Origin: Curvularia sp. ZM96
Taxonomy: Eukaryota > Ascomycota > Dothideomycetes > Pleosporales > Pleosporaceae
Length of the DNA: 64,000 nucleotides
Assembly (NCBI GenBank): GCA_022457065.1
Contig: JAJGBQ010000004.1
Coordinates: forward strand, 682,001 to 746,000
Direction: 5' to 3'
Shown here: one piece after another, positions 22,339 through 32,894 of the stretch
Numbering within the stretch: position 1 is the first letter of the stretch
Layout of the letters: every line of letters starts with the position of its first letter
Notes under the pieces: model-generated
What the model saw: the letters and a program-made list of their open reading frames with translations, nothing else
Databases searched by the model: none
Told to the model about the DNA's origin: nothing
Position numbers and translations under genes: made by a program

Positions 22339-23802
22339 TTATAAATCCTTCGCAACAGCCTCCAAAGACTCCTTGAAAATGTTACAAGCCTGACTCAGCT
22401 CCTCCTCGCTGATGGTAAGCGGCGGGATAAACCTCAGCACATCGAATACAGAAGTACTGAGAAGAAGCATGTTACGGCTCACACACTCCTGGACGACCTT
22501 TGGCGCTATCTGGGGCTGGCTTCCCGATTGCCTCGAGGCAGTATTTGAAGACTCACTCTGAAGGGCCGGGTTCGCAAATTGCACACCAACCATAAGGCCA
22601 GATCCGCGGATATCCTCGATCAGATTTCCTGCCTTGCTGCCAGACGCCTTGAGGTCATGGAGGAAAGAGAATATTTGCTTCGAGCGCGCAGCGACATTGT
22701 CGAGAATCTTCTCTTCCTTGAACGCTTTGATGGTCGCTGTTGCAGCGGCACATGCCACGGCGTTACCGGCATACGTCCCACCCATCGATCCAGGCTTCTG
22801 AAGGTCCATGAGTTTCTTGCTGCTCGCGATACCGGATAACGGGAAGCCATTTGCAATACCCTTGGCGAAAATGAGGATGTCCGGTCTTACTCCAGAGTCC
22901 TGCACAAACCACATGTGTCCTGTGCGTCCCATGCCAGACTGCACTTCATCAGCGATGAGGAGAATGTTGTGCTCATCGCAAATCTGTCGAAGACCGTGCA
23001 GGAATTCTGGGGGTGTGGGAACGTAACCGCCCTCTCCCAGAACAGGCTCTAGGATGATGGCAGCAGTGTCTGAAGGCGAAGTTTGCTGCTGCAGTGTGAG
23101 CCTCATTTGTAGCAGTGCCTGCTTGACGAGTTCTTCTTTTGGTGTATCTGCAGGAAGGCCAAACTGGCTGTAGTATGGGAAGGCCGAAGCAAACACACCA
23201 CCCATCAACGGGCCGTGTCCTTCACCATAGATAGTCTTGGAGCGTGTCATCGAAGCGGTGGCGTTTGTGCGGCCATGGTAAGACCCTTGCATGACGATGA
23301 TGTTAGGCTTCTTGGTTGCAGCGCGTGCCAGCTTGACGGCTGCTTCAACTGCCTCAGCGCCAGAATTCCAGAGAAAGACAGTGTCGAGCGACTCATGCGG
23401 AAGGATTGGGATCAGCTCTCTGATAAGAGCAATTTGTGGCGCACTGAACCCAATGTTGACTTGCGCGTGGGTGATTTTGCTGCATTGTGCGGCTGCGGCG
23501 GCACTGACTTTGGGATGGCAATGACCGAGGTTCACAACACCAATACCGGCTGTCATGTCGAGGAGCTTGACACCCTTGTCTGTGGTGATGAAGGTGCCTT
23601 TGCCATCTTCGAAAACATGCTTGGTGAGACGGCCGATGCCTCTGGCAATGTGCTGCTCCCCAAAAGCCGCTGCGTCCATTTCAGAAGAGGCTGATCGTGT
23701 TGTAGAAAATGGACGAAGAGATGTTCGGATTGGGTTTCCAAGAACAGGGAGAATTTTGCGTGAGGTCGACAAGCAGCTTCTGGACATGGCGGCGACCTTC
23801 AT
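22339..23802 (-). CDS. class III PLP aminotransferase (4-aminobutyrate aminotransferase-like), probably mitochondrial
   Basis: Single-exon 487-aa protein. Residues 1-40 are rich in Arg and Ser with no acidic residue (MSRSCLSTSRKILPVL...RTSLRPFSTTRSASS), a likely mitochondrial presequence. The catalytic fold shows LWNSGAEAVEAAVKLAR, GSYHGRTNATASMT, LEPVLGEGGYVP, IADEVQSGMGRTG and FAKGIANGFPLSG, with Lys314 the Schiff-base lysine, then GTYAGNAVACAAA. This is the class III (omega) aminotransferase family, which uses pyridoxal phosphate to move amino groups from omega or secondary amines. GABA, beta-alanine or 2,2-dialkylglycine-type substrates cannot be told apart by eye. The gene stands between NmrA-like and rhodopsin-like genes, all on the minus strand. 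A second Met at residue 6 could also serve as the start. Confidence 0.88.
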   Translation of the reverse strand: MKVAAMSRSCLSTSRKILPVLGNPIRTSLRPFSTTRSASSEMDAAAFGEQHIARGIGRLTKHVFEDGKGTFITTDKGVKLLDMTAGIGVVNLGHCHPKVSAAAAAQCSKITHAQVNIGFSAPQIALIRELIPILPHESLDTVFLWNSGAEAVEAAVKLARAATKKPNIIVMQGSYHGRTNATASMTRSKTIYGEGHGPLMGGVFASAFPYYSQFGLPADTPKEELVKQALLQMRLTLQQQTSPSDTAAIILEPVLGEGGYVPTPPEFLHGLRQICDEHNILLIADEVQSGMGRTGHMWFVQDSGVRPDILIFAKGIANGFPLSGIASSKKLMDLQKPGSMGGTYAGNAVACAAATATIKAFKEEKILDNVAARSKQIFSFLHDLKASGSKAGNLIEDIRGSGLMVGVQFANPALQSESSNTASRQSGSQPQIAPKVVQECVSRNMLLLSTSVFDVLRFIPPLTISEEELSQACNIFKESLEAVAKDL

Positions 23803-24469
23803 TATTTATGGTGGCGGGCAAGCACTGACTGGGTCTGGTCAAGATGAATGTTCTTGATAGAGGGGTCGGTGTGGTCCGGATTGACGTAAGACACGCTAAC
23901 CTACGTCTAATGCTAGACGCCCTACACGCCCTCATGTGACCGCTTGGACTCTCCATATTTGTAAAGATACCCACACACAAGCTTTTTTTTCCCTAACCTT
24001 ACAAGCATACATCTTCCCGAAAATTAAATTGTTCGTTCTCTAGCCGCTTGATGAAAAGCTGGAATTAAGGTTGTGACAGACAGCCTTCACTTGATGGATT
24101 ACGTAATATGAAGAAGCGCCGTCGGCCGGTAACGGGCAGGTAGCTTACAATTCATGACAAGCTGAATAGGTTGTCTTGGTTTGACGAATAATACTACCAT
24201 GATTTCAGATGGACAAGCAGAATCCCAAAAAGGCAACAATGGATGTCGAGAGTCCCTGACCTCTTCATGGCTTGTTCGTCAATTTCGACTGCCAGCCTCG
24301 GGCGACTTGCCATCGAAGGCGACGCCAACAGTTTTCTCCACACCTGCCTGTGCGGATCATACAACTGTGGGGTTGTACAGCTATCAAAAATCTTGAGAAA
24401 AGAAACTTGTTAAACAAATACGTTCTGCTGTTCATTCCTAGACGAAAGCTGAGTCCTTTCTACTATCGC
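23803..24469. other. intergenic, 0.67 kb
   Basis: Promoter of the aminotransferase and 3' flank of the rhodopsin-like gene. No conserved frame. Confidence 0.5.
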
Positions 24470-25760
24470 TTAAGCGTAACTCTGGTCCTTTCCATTCCAT
24501 GGTGCTCCCTGCTCAGTTTTTGGTCCAGTAGCGGTTGATGTGACAGTGAACTTGGTTTCCTTGATGATGTTCTTTTGGCTATCTCCATCGCTATGGTCGC
24601 CATCATCATTGTCACCCAGTGTTTGAAAGTTGTCCATAGGAATCCCGCGCGAGCGTGCCGATGCTTGCATGTGATGAGATCCGGATGGGTATGCCATTGG
24701 TCCAGAGGCGGCACGGGAACTTGAGCCGACAGTTACTCTGATGCGGAGGGATAGAAGAGGGCGAAGCGCGGGCAACGATCCGGCGATAAGGCCGATGCCT
24801 TCTTCGGTAAGGGACCAAAATCCGATTTTTCCAGTGCTGAACATGAATTCACCTGGATCGCTGTAGAGGGTGAGGTATTTGAGCCTGACGATTGTAGCAG
24901 TCGAGGCGCTATGGATGGTCAGCATTGGCCATGTAACCGATGGTGGTGTAACAGTCTTACAAAGAAGCAAGCGCGAGCATAACAGCGACCGAAGCCTTGA
25001 CCCTGGTTTTCATTTGCACATTCCAGAGGAGAATAGCTGGCAGGAGCGAAAGACTAAAGTCCGCTGCGATCTCAATGGCTGAGTAGAACAAACTGACATT
25101 GGTATTCAGTTGGAGATTGCATGTGCCCTCCGATTCTCCCCAAAGTGTATTTATGGGATGGCCTGTGTTGAGTCAGTTTAGGCCTTTCTGCAGATTGAAT
25201 CCTAGGGGAACTCACAGATATTCGCGATACCAACGCAAAACACAAGTGCTGCAATTATGCAAGCGCCAATAAGACTCCACAGCCCCCATTGGAAGAATGT
25301 TCGGCCGGCAGCAATACGCAAAAGCGCTACCGCAACACTGATCTTGATGAACATGGCACTGACGCAATAGAAGTACTCAGCAATGTAGAAGAGCTGTATT
25401 CTAGTCAGTCCCTGTATAACTTCAGGAGGATATTTAAGGTGCTCACCTTGGTTCCTATTGCCCTGGTCTCTGCAGGCAGATCGCTAGACAATTGCCCAGA
25501 TCCGTAAAACGAACACACGATACAGAGGGAAGCTGTGACTGAGAAAAGAAGCTGGTACATGAGTAAGCATTTTGGTCACTTCAAGTTCACTCTTGTACAC
25601 TTACGATTCCAAGCAACATGAGATAATCGTCCATACCCCATGCTTTCCTCCACACTCGAACTCCAACACGCAACAAAAAGGTGATCCAGCTCAATACTAA
25701 CAGTATTATGGCGCAATACAGCAGTGCCACTCCATCTCCGGCTACCGCAACGGTCGTCAT
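24470..25760 (-). CDS. fungal rhodopsin-like seven-helix membrane protein (SAT4/PF20684 type)
   Basis: Five minus-strand exons, 25760-25605, 25551-25447, 25393-25216, 25162-24961 and 24908-24470, give 359 aa. All four introns are 53-54 nt except none longer, with GT..AG ends, and each junction keeps the frame. The assembled protein has hydrophobic helices from the N-terminus (ALLYCAIILLVLSWITFLLRV) onward, the WGMDDYLMLLG motif, FYIAEYFYCVSAMFIKISV, and LASFASTATIVRLKYL near helix seven. This is the architecture of the large fungal integral membrane family often called rhodopsin domain. Function is unknown for most members; some are CFEM-coupled receptors, but no CFEM domain is present here. 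The tail is Ser/Thr/Asp-rich and probably cytosolic. Confidence 0.87.
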
Positions 25761-26889
25761 GATTGCGACTTAGTGTTAATGAGCGTAGGAGAAGCGAAGG
25801 AACGATAGGATATTGAAAAGCGGACGCAACAGACTATGGGGCAGCTCCCCAAAGGATTATCAAGAAAAGTGGAAGACCTATCCCCAATGCTATAGGAGGC
25901 GATATCCGTTAAGATCGACTCATGTCCCCGGTGTCTATACGACCACGCGACCGTGCGAACAAGCATTCCAAGCAGGGACTCTGAGTCTGAGACAGCATCA
26001 CACTATGCCATGTGTATCCTTTCTAGATCGAGCCTCACTACTCTCAATTTGAAAAACAACTCCGGCAACTACTTCCGGGCCCACATAGGTCCAGCCAGCT
26101 GGGAGCACAGCGTTATGATGGATGCAGATGTACGGATTGACGTATGCAGACCCTGAATGGTGGAGATTAACTAAGCGCTGTCGCCAAGAAGCTGATCGAC
26201 TCCCACAAGAATTCTTTGTTTGTACGATTCCTTTCACACGGATCCTGTTTCCATCGACTGTCAAATGTGTCAAACGTTTCGTCCAGCATTGCCAACCCCT
26301 CCCCTCGCCATGACGTGGGTGGATCATGTAAATTTCTCCAATTCGGGCCGTTGGCAGATCCCGGGTCGGGTCGGCGGTTTTTAACGTCTAGAGATACAGT
26401 TCCGGCTAGGGGCATAACCAAGCATCTGGGCTGCGCTTGGAGAGAATCTTCGCATCCAGCCAAGACCACGGACATTTGAAGCGAACCAAGAGGAAATGGT
26501 CCGCGGCCTCGCGTACGGGCATAAGGAGGCGACGCATCAGGGCGTAGAGTGTACAGCACACGTACAGACCCTTTCAGGTGGCCCGGGATTCCTAGCACAT
26601 GGCTGGTGGGGGCACCTCCTGCTCTGCCGTGTTAAACTGGGTCTCCAGCGGCGCCACCAACCCAATTTGGATTTCTTCCTTGAAATTCTCCTTCTGGACT
26701 GTCGACTATGTTTGAGAAACCGTTTCTGGTATCGGGGCAACAGCAGCTTCACTACGCCCGGTCCTCGTCCTATCCAATCGGTTTGCTCGTGCGTAGACGA
26801 CGTGGTCTGTCTTCTTTGCATATCTTTCCTTTGTTTTCCTGTCATTTGTTTCCACATCAGCTTACCTACATCAATTACGAGTGTTTACC
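25761..26889. other. divergent intergenic, 1.1 kb
   Basis: Promoters of the rhodopsin-like gene and of the second SDR. Several open frames exist on both strands but none shows a family motif. No repeat was recognised. Confidence 0.5.
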
Positions 26890-27850
26890 ATGGCTTCTTT
26901 CGAGATCAATGATTCCGACCTAACCGGCTTCCAGGGCAAAGTCGCTATTATCACGGGTAACGATCACTCCATCCAATCAGATGTCTAGAACCACTGAATT
27001 GACTTGTTACAGGTGGGTCTTCTGGTATTGGTCTCGCAACCGTCGACTTGCTGGTATCTCTGGGCGCACTAGTTGTGAGCGGCGACATCCAGCAACCACC
27101 GGCGTCAAACACCAACTGCCACTTTGTACAGACCGACGTCAGGGACTGGGCTGAATTGACCAAGCTTTTCAAGGCTGCCAAGGAGAAGCACGGTAAAATC
27201 GATTACGTTTTTGCCAATGCTGGCATTGGCCCACGTGCCGATTACCTGTCCCTTCAGGTAGACCAAAATGGCGACCCAATTGAGCCCAATCAAGACACAA
27301 TAGACATCAACTTGGACAGTGTTGTCAAGACGGTCACACTTGCTGCACACTACCTGAAGACACAAGCAGAAGGTGGATCTATCGTAATCATGGGGTCCAG
27401 CACCGGACTGCACCCAGTTCGCGCTGTCGATTACTGTACGCATCTCATTCGCCGATTTCGTCCCGATCACCTGCTAACCAATATATCACAGCCACTGCCA
27501 AAGCCGGTGTTATAGGTTTCGGTAGGAGTTTTGCTCGTCTAGTTGAAGTCGCTGGTTTGCCCATTCGCGTCAACACCCTTGCGCCTTCGTGGACGGCCAC
27601 TCAGGTTTTGCCCGATCTCAAGAACCTTCTTGCTGCCGTTTCACACGACTGCCAATCAGCTGCTGTAGTAGCTCGTGCAGTCGCTTACTTGATGGCCGAC
27701 AAGTCGAGACACGGCGAGCTTATTTTCGCCAGCAATGGCAAGTACACTGAGATTGAAAAGACCATACTTGCACCAGCGTACGCCTCAATCAAGGGCGATG
27801 ACCTCAGTGACGACGACGTTCTGGCCAAGGTAATGGCTCTGAGCGGCTAG
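26890..27850 (+). CDS. short-chain dehydrogenase/reductase (15-PGDH-like group)
   Basis: Exons 26890-26956, 27013-27435 and 27492-27850 give 282 aa. Exon 1 ends in KVAIITG and the splice completes TGGSSGIGLATVDLL, the cofactor motif. FANAGIG follows, then NLDSVVKTVTLAAHYLK, IVIMGSSTG, and across the second intron DYSTAKAGVIGFGRS, giving the catalytic Tyr-Lys pair (YSTAK). Acidic SGD after the second strand suggests NAD(H). The C-terminus lacks the usual GG..L.VDGG ending and instead reads GELIFASNGKYTEIEK, as in fungal 15-hydroxyprostaglandin-dehydrogenase-like SDRs. Substrate unknown. It shares the region with a transporter and a bZIP gene, which would fit a small catabolic cluster. Confidence 0.87.
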
Positions 27851-29042
27851 ATGTTTGATGCGTTTAGTTATGACTAGTAGCAAGATACCAAATTACAATA
27901 CGTCCGTGCCAACAGTGCTAAAGCCCGCGATCGAACCTAATCTCGCTCTCCCGAAACTAAGCATCTCGTGTCAAAAATCAGGAAAAAGCCGTTTGAGTTT
28001 CGGATGTACTAATCTAGTGCACTTTGGATGAGAAGGCAATCCCCTGCCGCGAGACGACACCATATCCCTGTAAACGCTTACCAGACGACCGGGGAATTAC
28101 CGAGAAAGAGGGCAAGCGCAAGAACTGCATCAATACTTTCCAGACCTTGAGCATATATACAGTCATTAAAGATACATGGGAGGAAACACACCAGCCCACC
28201 GATCACATGCGCGTCGACCTTCGGGCTTCTAACACTTGATTTAGATATGTTACAGTGATCTCTTTCTAGACTCAAAGGTCTCTGGTTAGCCACTCCGGCA
28301 ATTTGATATAGACTTTCCTGCATTTCACACGGCCTCGACGATGCCTCCCGCCTTGAAGGACATTTAGCTCACTCACAAATTGAGCAACAAATCCGATCCG
28401 CTCAGTCAAGCTCATCGTGGGTATCTTAGATGTCGCCTGACTCGACCATTGCCAACCTCACCTTTTGTTCGCCTTTTTTTTTTAGCAACGCTTTCTAGGT
28501 CTCCAACTTCATCCCCCACATGGCCGTCTCTGCACCGGTAGATCTTCTGTCCAAAAGAAGAACGCAAGTCTTTCTTCTTGATGCAGATCTTTCTTAGCCC
28601 CTGACCACAGTTTTTACAATTCAAGAGATTCTTTGCACGCTACAACTTAACACGCCGTCTTTAGCCCCTCTGGATTTGGTCTACGTTTCATTATCTTCCC
28701 AATACGTCCGCAACGCCGCCACTCCAACTATGTAGAGCAGCCATCTTTTCTCATCTGCAAAACCTGTAAACATGATGCGTACGACTGCTCTAAGATTTGA
28801 AGTTATTTTGAGCTGCACACACATATACATTCTGAAAATAGCCTTCCGCAACACATTGGATAGATTGTGTCGTTGGAAGGGATCGGATAGCGGATTGAAA
28901 TTGAAGTTTTTGGCACGGTAAATGAATCGAAGACCAGCATGTATTACTACTTACTGTAGCATGATACGTGATCGAGCGACAGGAGAACAATAAGCGACTC
29001 CCAGTCAAACGGGAAACCCTTCAAAGAAAGTGTCGACAATCA
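27851..29042. other. intergenic, 1.2 kb
   Basis: Between the SDR and the ACR3-like relic. Small open frames only, without motifs. It may include more decayed DNA related to the relic, but nothing can be aligned by eye. Confidence 0.45.
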
Positions 29043-29330
29043 ATCGCTAGTGATGAATAGAGTGAAAATCTTGTAAGAGACAGCAAAAGTGTCATTTTCA
29101 TAGCCGGTGATATTGATGAAAAGGATGGCGAATGGAGCGTAGAGTATCATCTGGAAAATGAAACTGACTGCTACCAGGATAGCGCAATACTCGTCGCCTT
29201 CGGACAACACCTTCCATAAAGCACGTGTTAATAATAGCTGTATTTCGATCTTTTGAGTAGTTGGTGTCGTGAGAGGTAAGAAATGCGGACCAAGGAAGGG
29301 AGAGCGAGATTGTTCGACACAAGGAAACGA
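29043..29330 (-). pseudogene. fragment resembling an ACR3-type arsenite transporter
   Basis: On the minus strand one frame reads LSEGDEYCAILVAVSFIFQM, then ILYAPFAILFINITG and a few residues later FAVSYKIFTLFI before a stop. This matches the late transmembrane part of ACR3 arsenite efflux permeases (the GD..YCA.LVA..S..Q..L.AP.A..FIN pattern). The segment upstream of it reads better in another frame (LPWSAFLTSHDTNYSKDRNTA), suggesting a frameshift. No start, no N-terminal helices and no complete frame exist, so this looks like a decayed remnant rather than a gene. The identification rests on about 50 residues and is moderate. Confidence 0.45.
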
Positions 29331-29676
29331 CATCTCATTAACCATATCTATGATGGGTAGTATTCCGCAACTCATTTGATGCAGACGCACAACCAAGGGC
29401 CATACATTGCTCGGGAGGAAAGGCAGACCCTCTTGACCATGGCGCACTTCTACACGTTCTTTGAGCGTCGAAGGCATACGCAGATGTTAGTGGCTGCGTA
29501 CCAAACCATTGTTGGCAAGCTGCAGGTTACTGGACCCTTGCTGCAAGGTGACATGCTGTAGCGAGCAAGTGACATACTATGCAACAAACACCACTAATCT
29601 CTCCCGACATCTCAAAACGTGGAATCTGGTAGTGCTCTTACTCCATTCTGCTTCTTTTCTAAGCCAATGCAATTAA
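29331..29676. other. intergenic upstream of the MCT gene
   Basis: 346 bp holding the promoter and leader of the transporter gene. It may include more of the ACR3-like remnant, not recognisable. Confidence 0.4.
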
Positions 29677-31189
29677 ATGGAGACTCGGCCCAACAATCCA
29701 TCCTCAGTAACAACAACGGAGGCATTCGATGGCACAAGCGAGCATGACAGCAATAGAGAAGAAGCGCCTCCAGACGGTGGCTACGGTTGGATCTGCGTAG
29801 CCGCTTGCTTCACGGTCAATTGCTTCACCTGGGGCACGGTGTCTGTAAGCCTACGATCCCACGAACAGCGCATGCTCGATGCTGCAAACCAAATCCCCAA
29901 TTCGTTTCAAGCGATGAAACTGCTTCCATAGGGAATGACCTCACTAACCTAATTGTCCAGGCATATGGCATCTATCTTTCACATTACTTGGCCGAAGACA
30001 TCTTCCCGGACGCATCAACATGGGACTATTCCTTCATCGGTGGTTTCAACTTTTCCATAGCCATGCTCATAGCGCCTGGCGTTACTATTCTCGTTAGACG
30101 GTTCGGTATACACCCGACAATGACGCTTGGCCTAATCCTCCAGAGCAGCGGATTCATTGCAGCCTCTTTTGCCACCCGAATCTGGCACTTGTATATCTGC
30201 CAAGGCGTTCTTGTCGGCTGCGGCATCAGTTTCTTATATGTTCCCAGTCTTCCTATCCTTTCGCAGTGGTTTACCAAGAAGCGTAGCCTAGCCAACGGAG
30301 TAAGCGCTGCGGGATCAGGTGTTGGCGGTGCTATTTTTGCCTGGGGGACGGAGGCTGTCATTCAGCGTTTAAGTATTGGCTGGGCTTTACGCATTACTGG
30401 AATTATCACATTTATCGCCAACATAGTTGCGGTTACAGTGATACGCGATAGAAATCTCGTCATACAACCTTCTCAGCTTGGATTTGACACTAAGCTTCTC
30501 CGGCGATACGAGGTAATGCTACTGCTTGCCTGGGCGTTTGTCAGTATGCTGGGCTATATTGTCCTTCTCTTCTCCTTATCCGACTTCGCTTTATCTATAG
30601 GCCTGGACAGAGCACATGCTACAGATGTGATAGGATTGCTGAATATCGGCACAGCAGTCGGACGACCAATTATTGGCATCCTCAGCGACAGATGGAGCCG
30701 AATCGATACAGCAGGTGTCCTCACTCTGCTATGCGGTCTTTCCTGTTTTGCCTTTTGGCTACCAGCGACTTCTTTTGGATTGACTGTATTTTTCGCAATT
30801 ATTTGCGGTGCTGTCGTTGGAGTGTTCTGGATGGTACGTCATGTCTGACAACTGGACAGCACAAGTGCTAATGCCATTACGCGCAGACTATAGGCCCGCT
30901 TTGTGTAGAGGTCGCTGGGTTGAAGAGTTTGCAATCGCTTTTGTCTTTGTCCTGGGCAGCAGTTATCATCCCTGCTACTGGTAAGTCTCACTTGATTTAC
31001 TTATGATCTTTCAGCTAACACCTCCGACCAGTTTCTGAGGGCATTGCATTGAAACTCCGACGGCCCTCTGCTTCTAGAGAGTATCTCTACACTCAGATTT
31101 TCGCTGGAATCTCGTATGTAATCGCGAGTGGATTCTTGTTCCAACTCCGCAGAATGAAAGGTCGTCGACCCCAAAATCGTACGACTTGA
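29677..31189 (+). CDS. MFS monocarboxylate transporter (MCT/SLC16-like)
   Basis: Four exons, 29677-29844, 29961-30833, 30887-30980 and 31032-31189, give 430 aa. An N-terminal hydrophilic leader is followed by the MCT signature PPDGGYGWICVAACF, and the first splice gives GTVSAYGIYLSHYLAED. Twelve hydrophobic segments are expected; clear ones include FIGGFNFSIAMLIAPG, TLGLILQSSGFIAASF, CGISFLYVPSLPILSQWF (with the following FTKKRSLANGVSAAGSG loop) and VIGLLNIGTAVGRPIIGILSDR. The last two short exons add TIGPLCVEVAGLKSLQ and the final helix. Fungal MCT-like proteins carry monocarboxylates or, in clusters, secondary metabolites or riboflavin; the substrate here is unknown. It lies between an SDR and a bZIP gene on the same strand. 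Confidence 0.88.
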
Positions 31190-31670
31190 TAACGCCTTAG
31201 CACACTAGTTTGAGCTTTAGTAGAATACAAGCCTGGCGTTGCATAAAAGGTCCTTGACTTGGGGTATGAAAGGTTCATTGGGCCTTGCTACTACGACAAC
31301 TGCGGATATCAAATAATGCAGACCAGGAAGAAGGACCACAAGACGCCCGTCTCAGCAATAACCATGTCGCCAGCCATTCCTTTTCCTTGGAGAAGTTGAA
31401 TAGCAACAAATTTTGAAGTCGAATATCGCTCCAGCCTAAATTTTACGTGTATCCGTGACCTGTTGTAACAATTTTTCTTGGCGAACAGATTATGAACGCT
31501 CAATTTAGATTGCTGGGCTCTCGTGGGGCGTTATCCAGGTACGTCATTGGGTGCCTACCTACCTACCGCTTCTGATCCAACCTCGGCCATTGCTACGCCA
31601 AAGTACTCGAATTGAACCGAATTGATATTCCTGTTTCACTGACAGGCATAGCACGTCCGTCGAGAACAAG
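31190..31670. other. intergenic upstream of the bZIP gene
   Basis: 481 bp between two plus-strand genes. No conserved frame; short 'ctac ctac' repeats at 31555-31565. Confidence 0.5.
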
Positions 31671-32632
31671 ATGGCGTCTCCACAACCCTCAGTAACCCCG
31701 CCTCGACCTAGAACCAGAACCAGCACCAACAAAGCGACTTCGGTAGGAAAGGTTCTCCGGATACCGCCCTCGTACAACCCTACCAGGCTACTAAAACTCC
31801 AGAACAGGCCGCAGAACTCGAGCGCGTCCGCAACAACCAGCGACGCTGTCGCGCGCGCCAAAAAGAATACGTTGCTAGTCTCGAAGCCAAAATCCGTGAA
31901 CTGGAAAGCGCAGATGTTGAAAGTAGAACGCAAAAGCGACTCGAGGAGCTTGATGAAGAAAACAAGTCGTTGAAACGGCTTTTACAGTCGCTAGGGCTGC
32001 GCGAGGAGTTCCTTACTGCGTACCACCGTGCGGCTCGAACGGCGCCGAATTTGTCGTTGCCGCTGCAAGAAGGGGAGCATTGTGCTCGAGTGAATCAACG
32101 TTTGTCTGGATTTTCTGCGCTGGAGTCAATTCAGGTATTTGTTTATTCAAAGAATTTGAGACTTTTTTCTAAGTATGATGCTGATCAGATGCAGTTGCCA
32201 ACGACAACAGGCAGCGAAGACCATAGTACCGCTGAACCATTCCCAGACGCTTCGATCTTGGAACAGGAGGCTCTGGACTTCTCTCAAACGGATGCGTCTT
32301 TGCCTTGGGATCTTCTTGACTTCCCGTCTACGTCGACGTCTGCCTCGGAGTCGGTTGAGGCGAACATTCTCACTGAGCAACTTAACCATTCTCCCATAGA
32401 CAGTTTTCTGACAAAAGCGACCGGCAGTGTAGACGCTACAGAGCATACGTCCGACACGACGACGCTCTGCTCGTGGGCTTTCTCGCTCGTTCTAAAGAGT
32501 AATAGGAAAGGCTACAGTGCTGCGGACTTGGATCTCAAGCTGCGCGTGGGATATAGACACGGTGCTACACCGACTGAGGGCTGTCGTGTCGATAATAAAG
32601 TCTTGCTAGGTGTGCTGGCGGATATTATGTAG
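31671..32632 (+). CDS. bZIP transcription factor
   Basis: Exons 31671-31742 and 31787-32632 with a very short 44-nt intron give 305 aa. Without the splice the frame is lost; with it the basic region RVRNNQRRCRARQKEYVASL appears (the NxxRRxxAR-like pattern NNQRRCRAR), followed by a leucine zipper LEAKIRELE...LEELDEENKSLKRLLQSLG. The C-terminal part ends with TTLCSWAFSLVLKSN and YSAADLDLKLRVGY, GCRVDNKVLLGVL, a block found in many Pezizomycotina bZIPs. A 54-nt in-frame segment (32135-32188) has GTATTT..CAG ends and could be a further intron, shortening the protein to 287 aa. As a nuclear regulator next to the transporter and SDR it may control them; this is inference. Confidence 0.85.
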
Positions 32633-32894
32633 TCGATTTCTTTTCACGTGTTAGCTTATACACGAGATAGCGAGGGGCCACAAGCTCTAGTAGTGATGAA
32701 CACCTATAACAAAGTGTGGGTACTCTCAAACTTCTATCCAGCATTAACATCAGAGGGTGTAAGGCCATGGCTACGCAATGGACCTGGGACTTAGTCCTAG
32801 ACAAATACCCGGAACACAGAGCCTCAAGTCCCCATTTCCACTATCATACTCATTGAAATCTTTCCCTTTCGCCTTTCTTCTCAATAGCAAAGTC

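Noticed and set aside
29098..29322. Alternative minus frame in the ACR3-like remnant taken as a separate gene
   Set aside because: It looks like the frameshifted continuation of the same remnant, not an independent gene.
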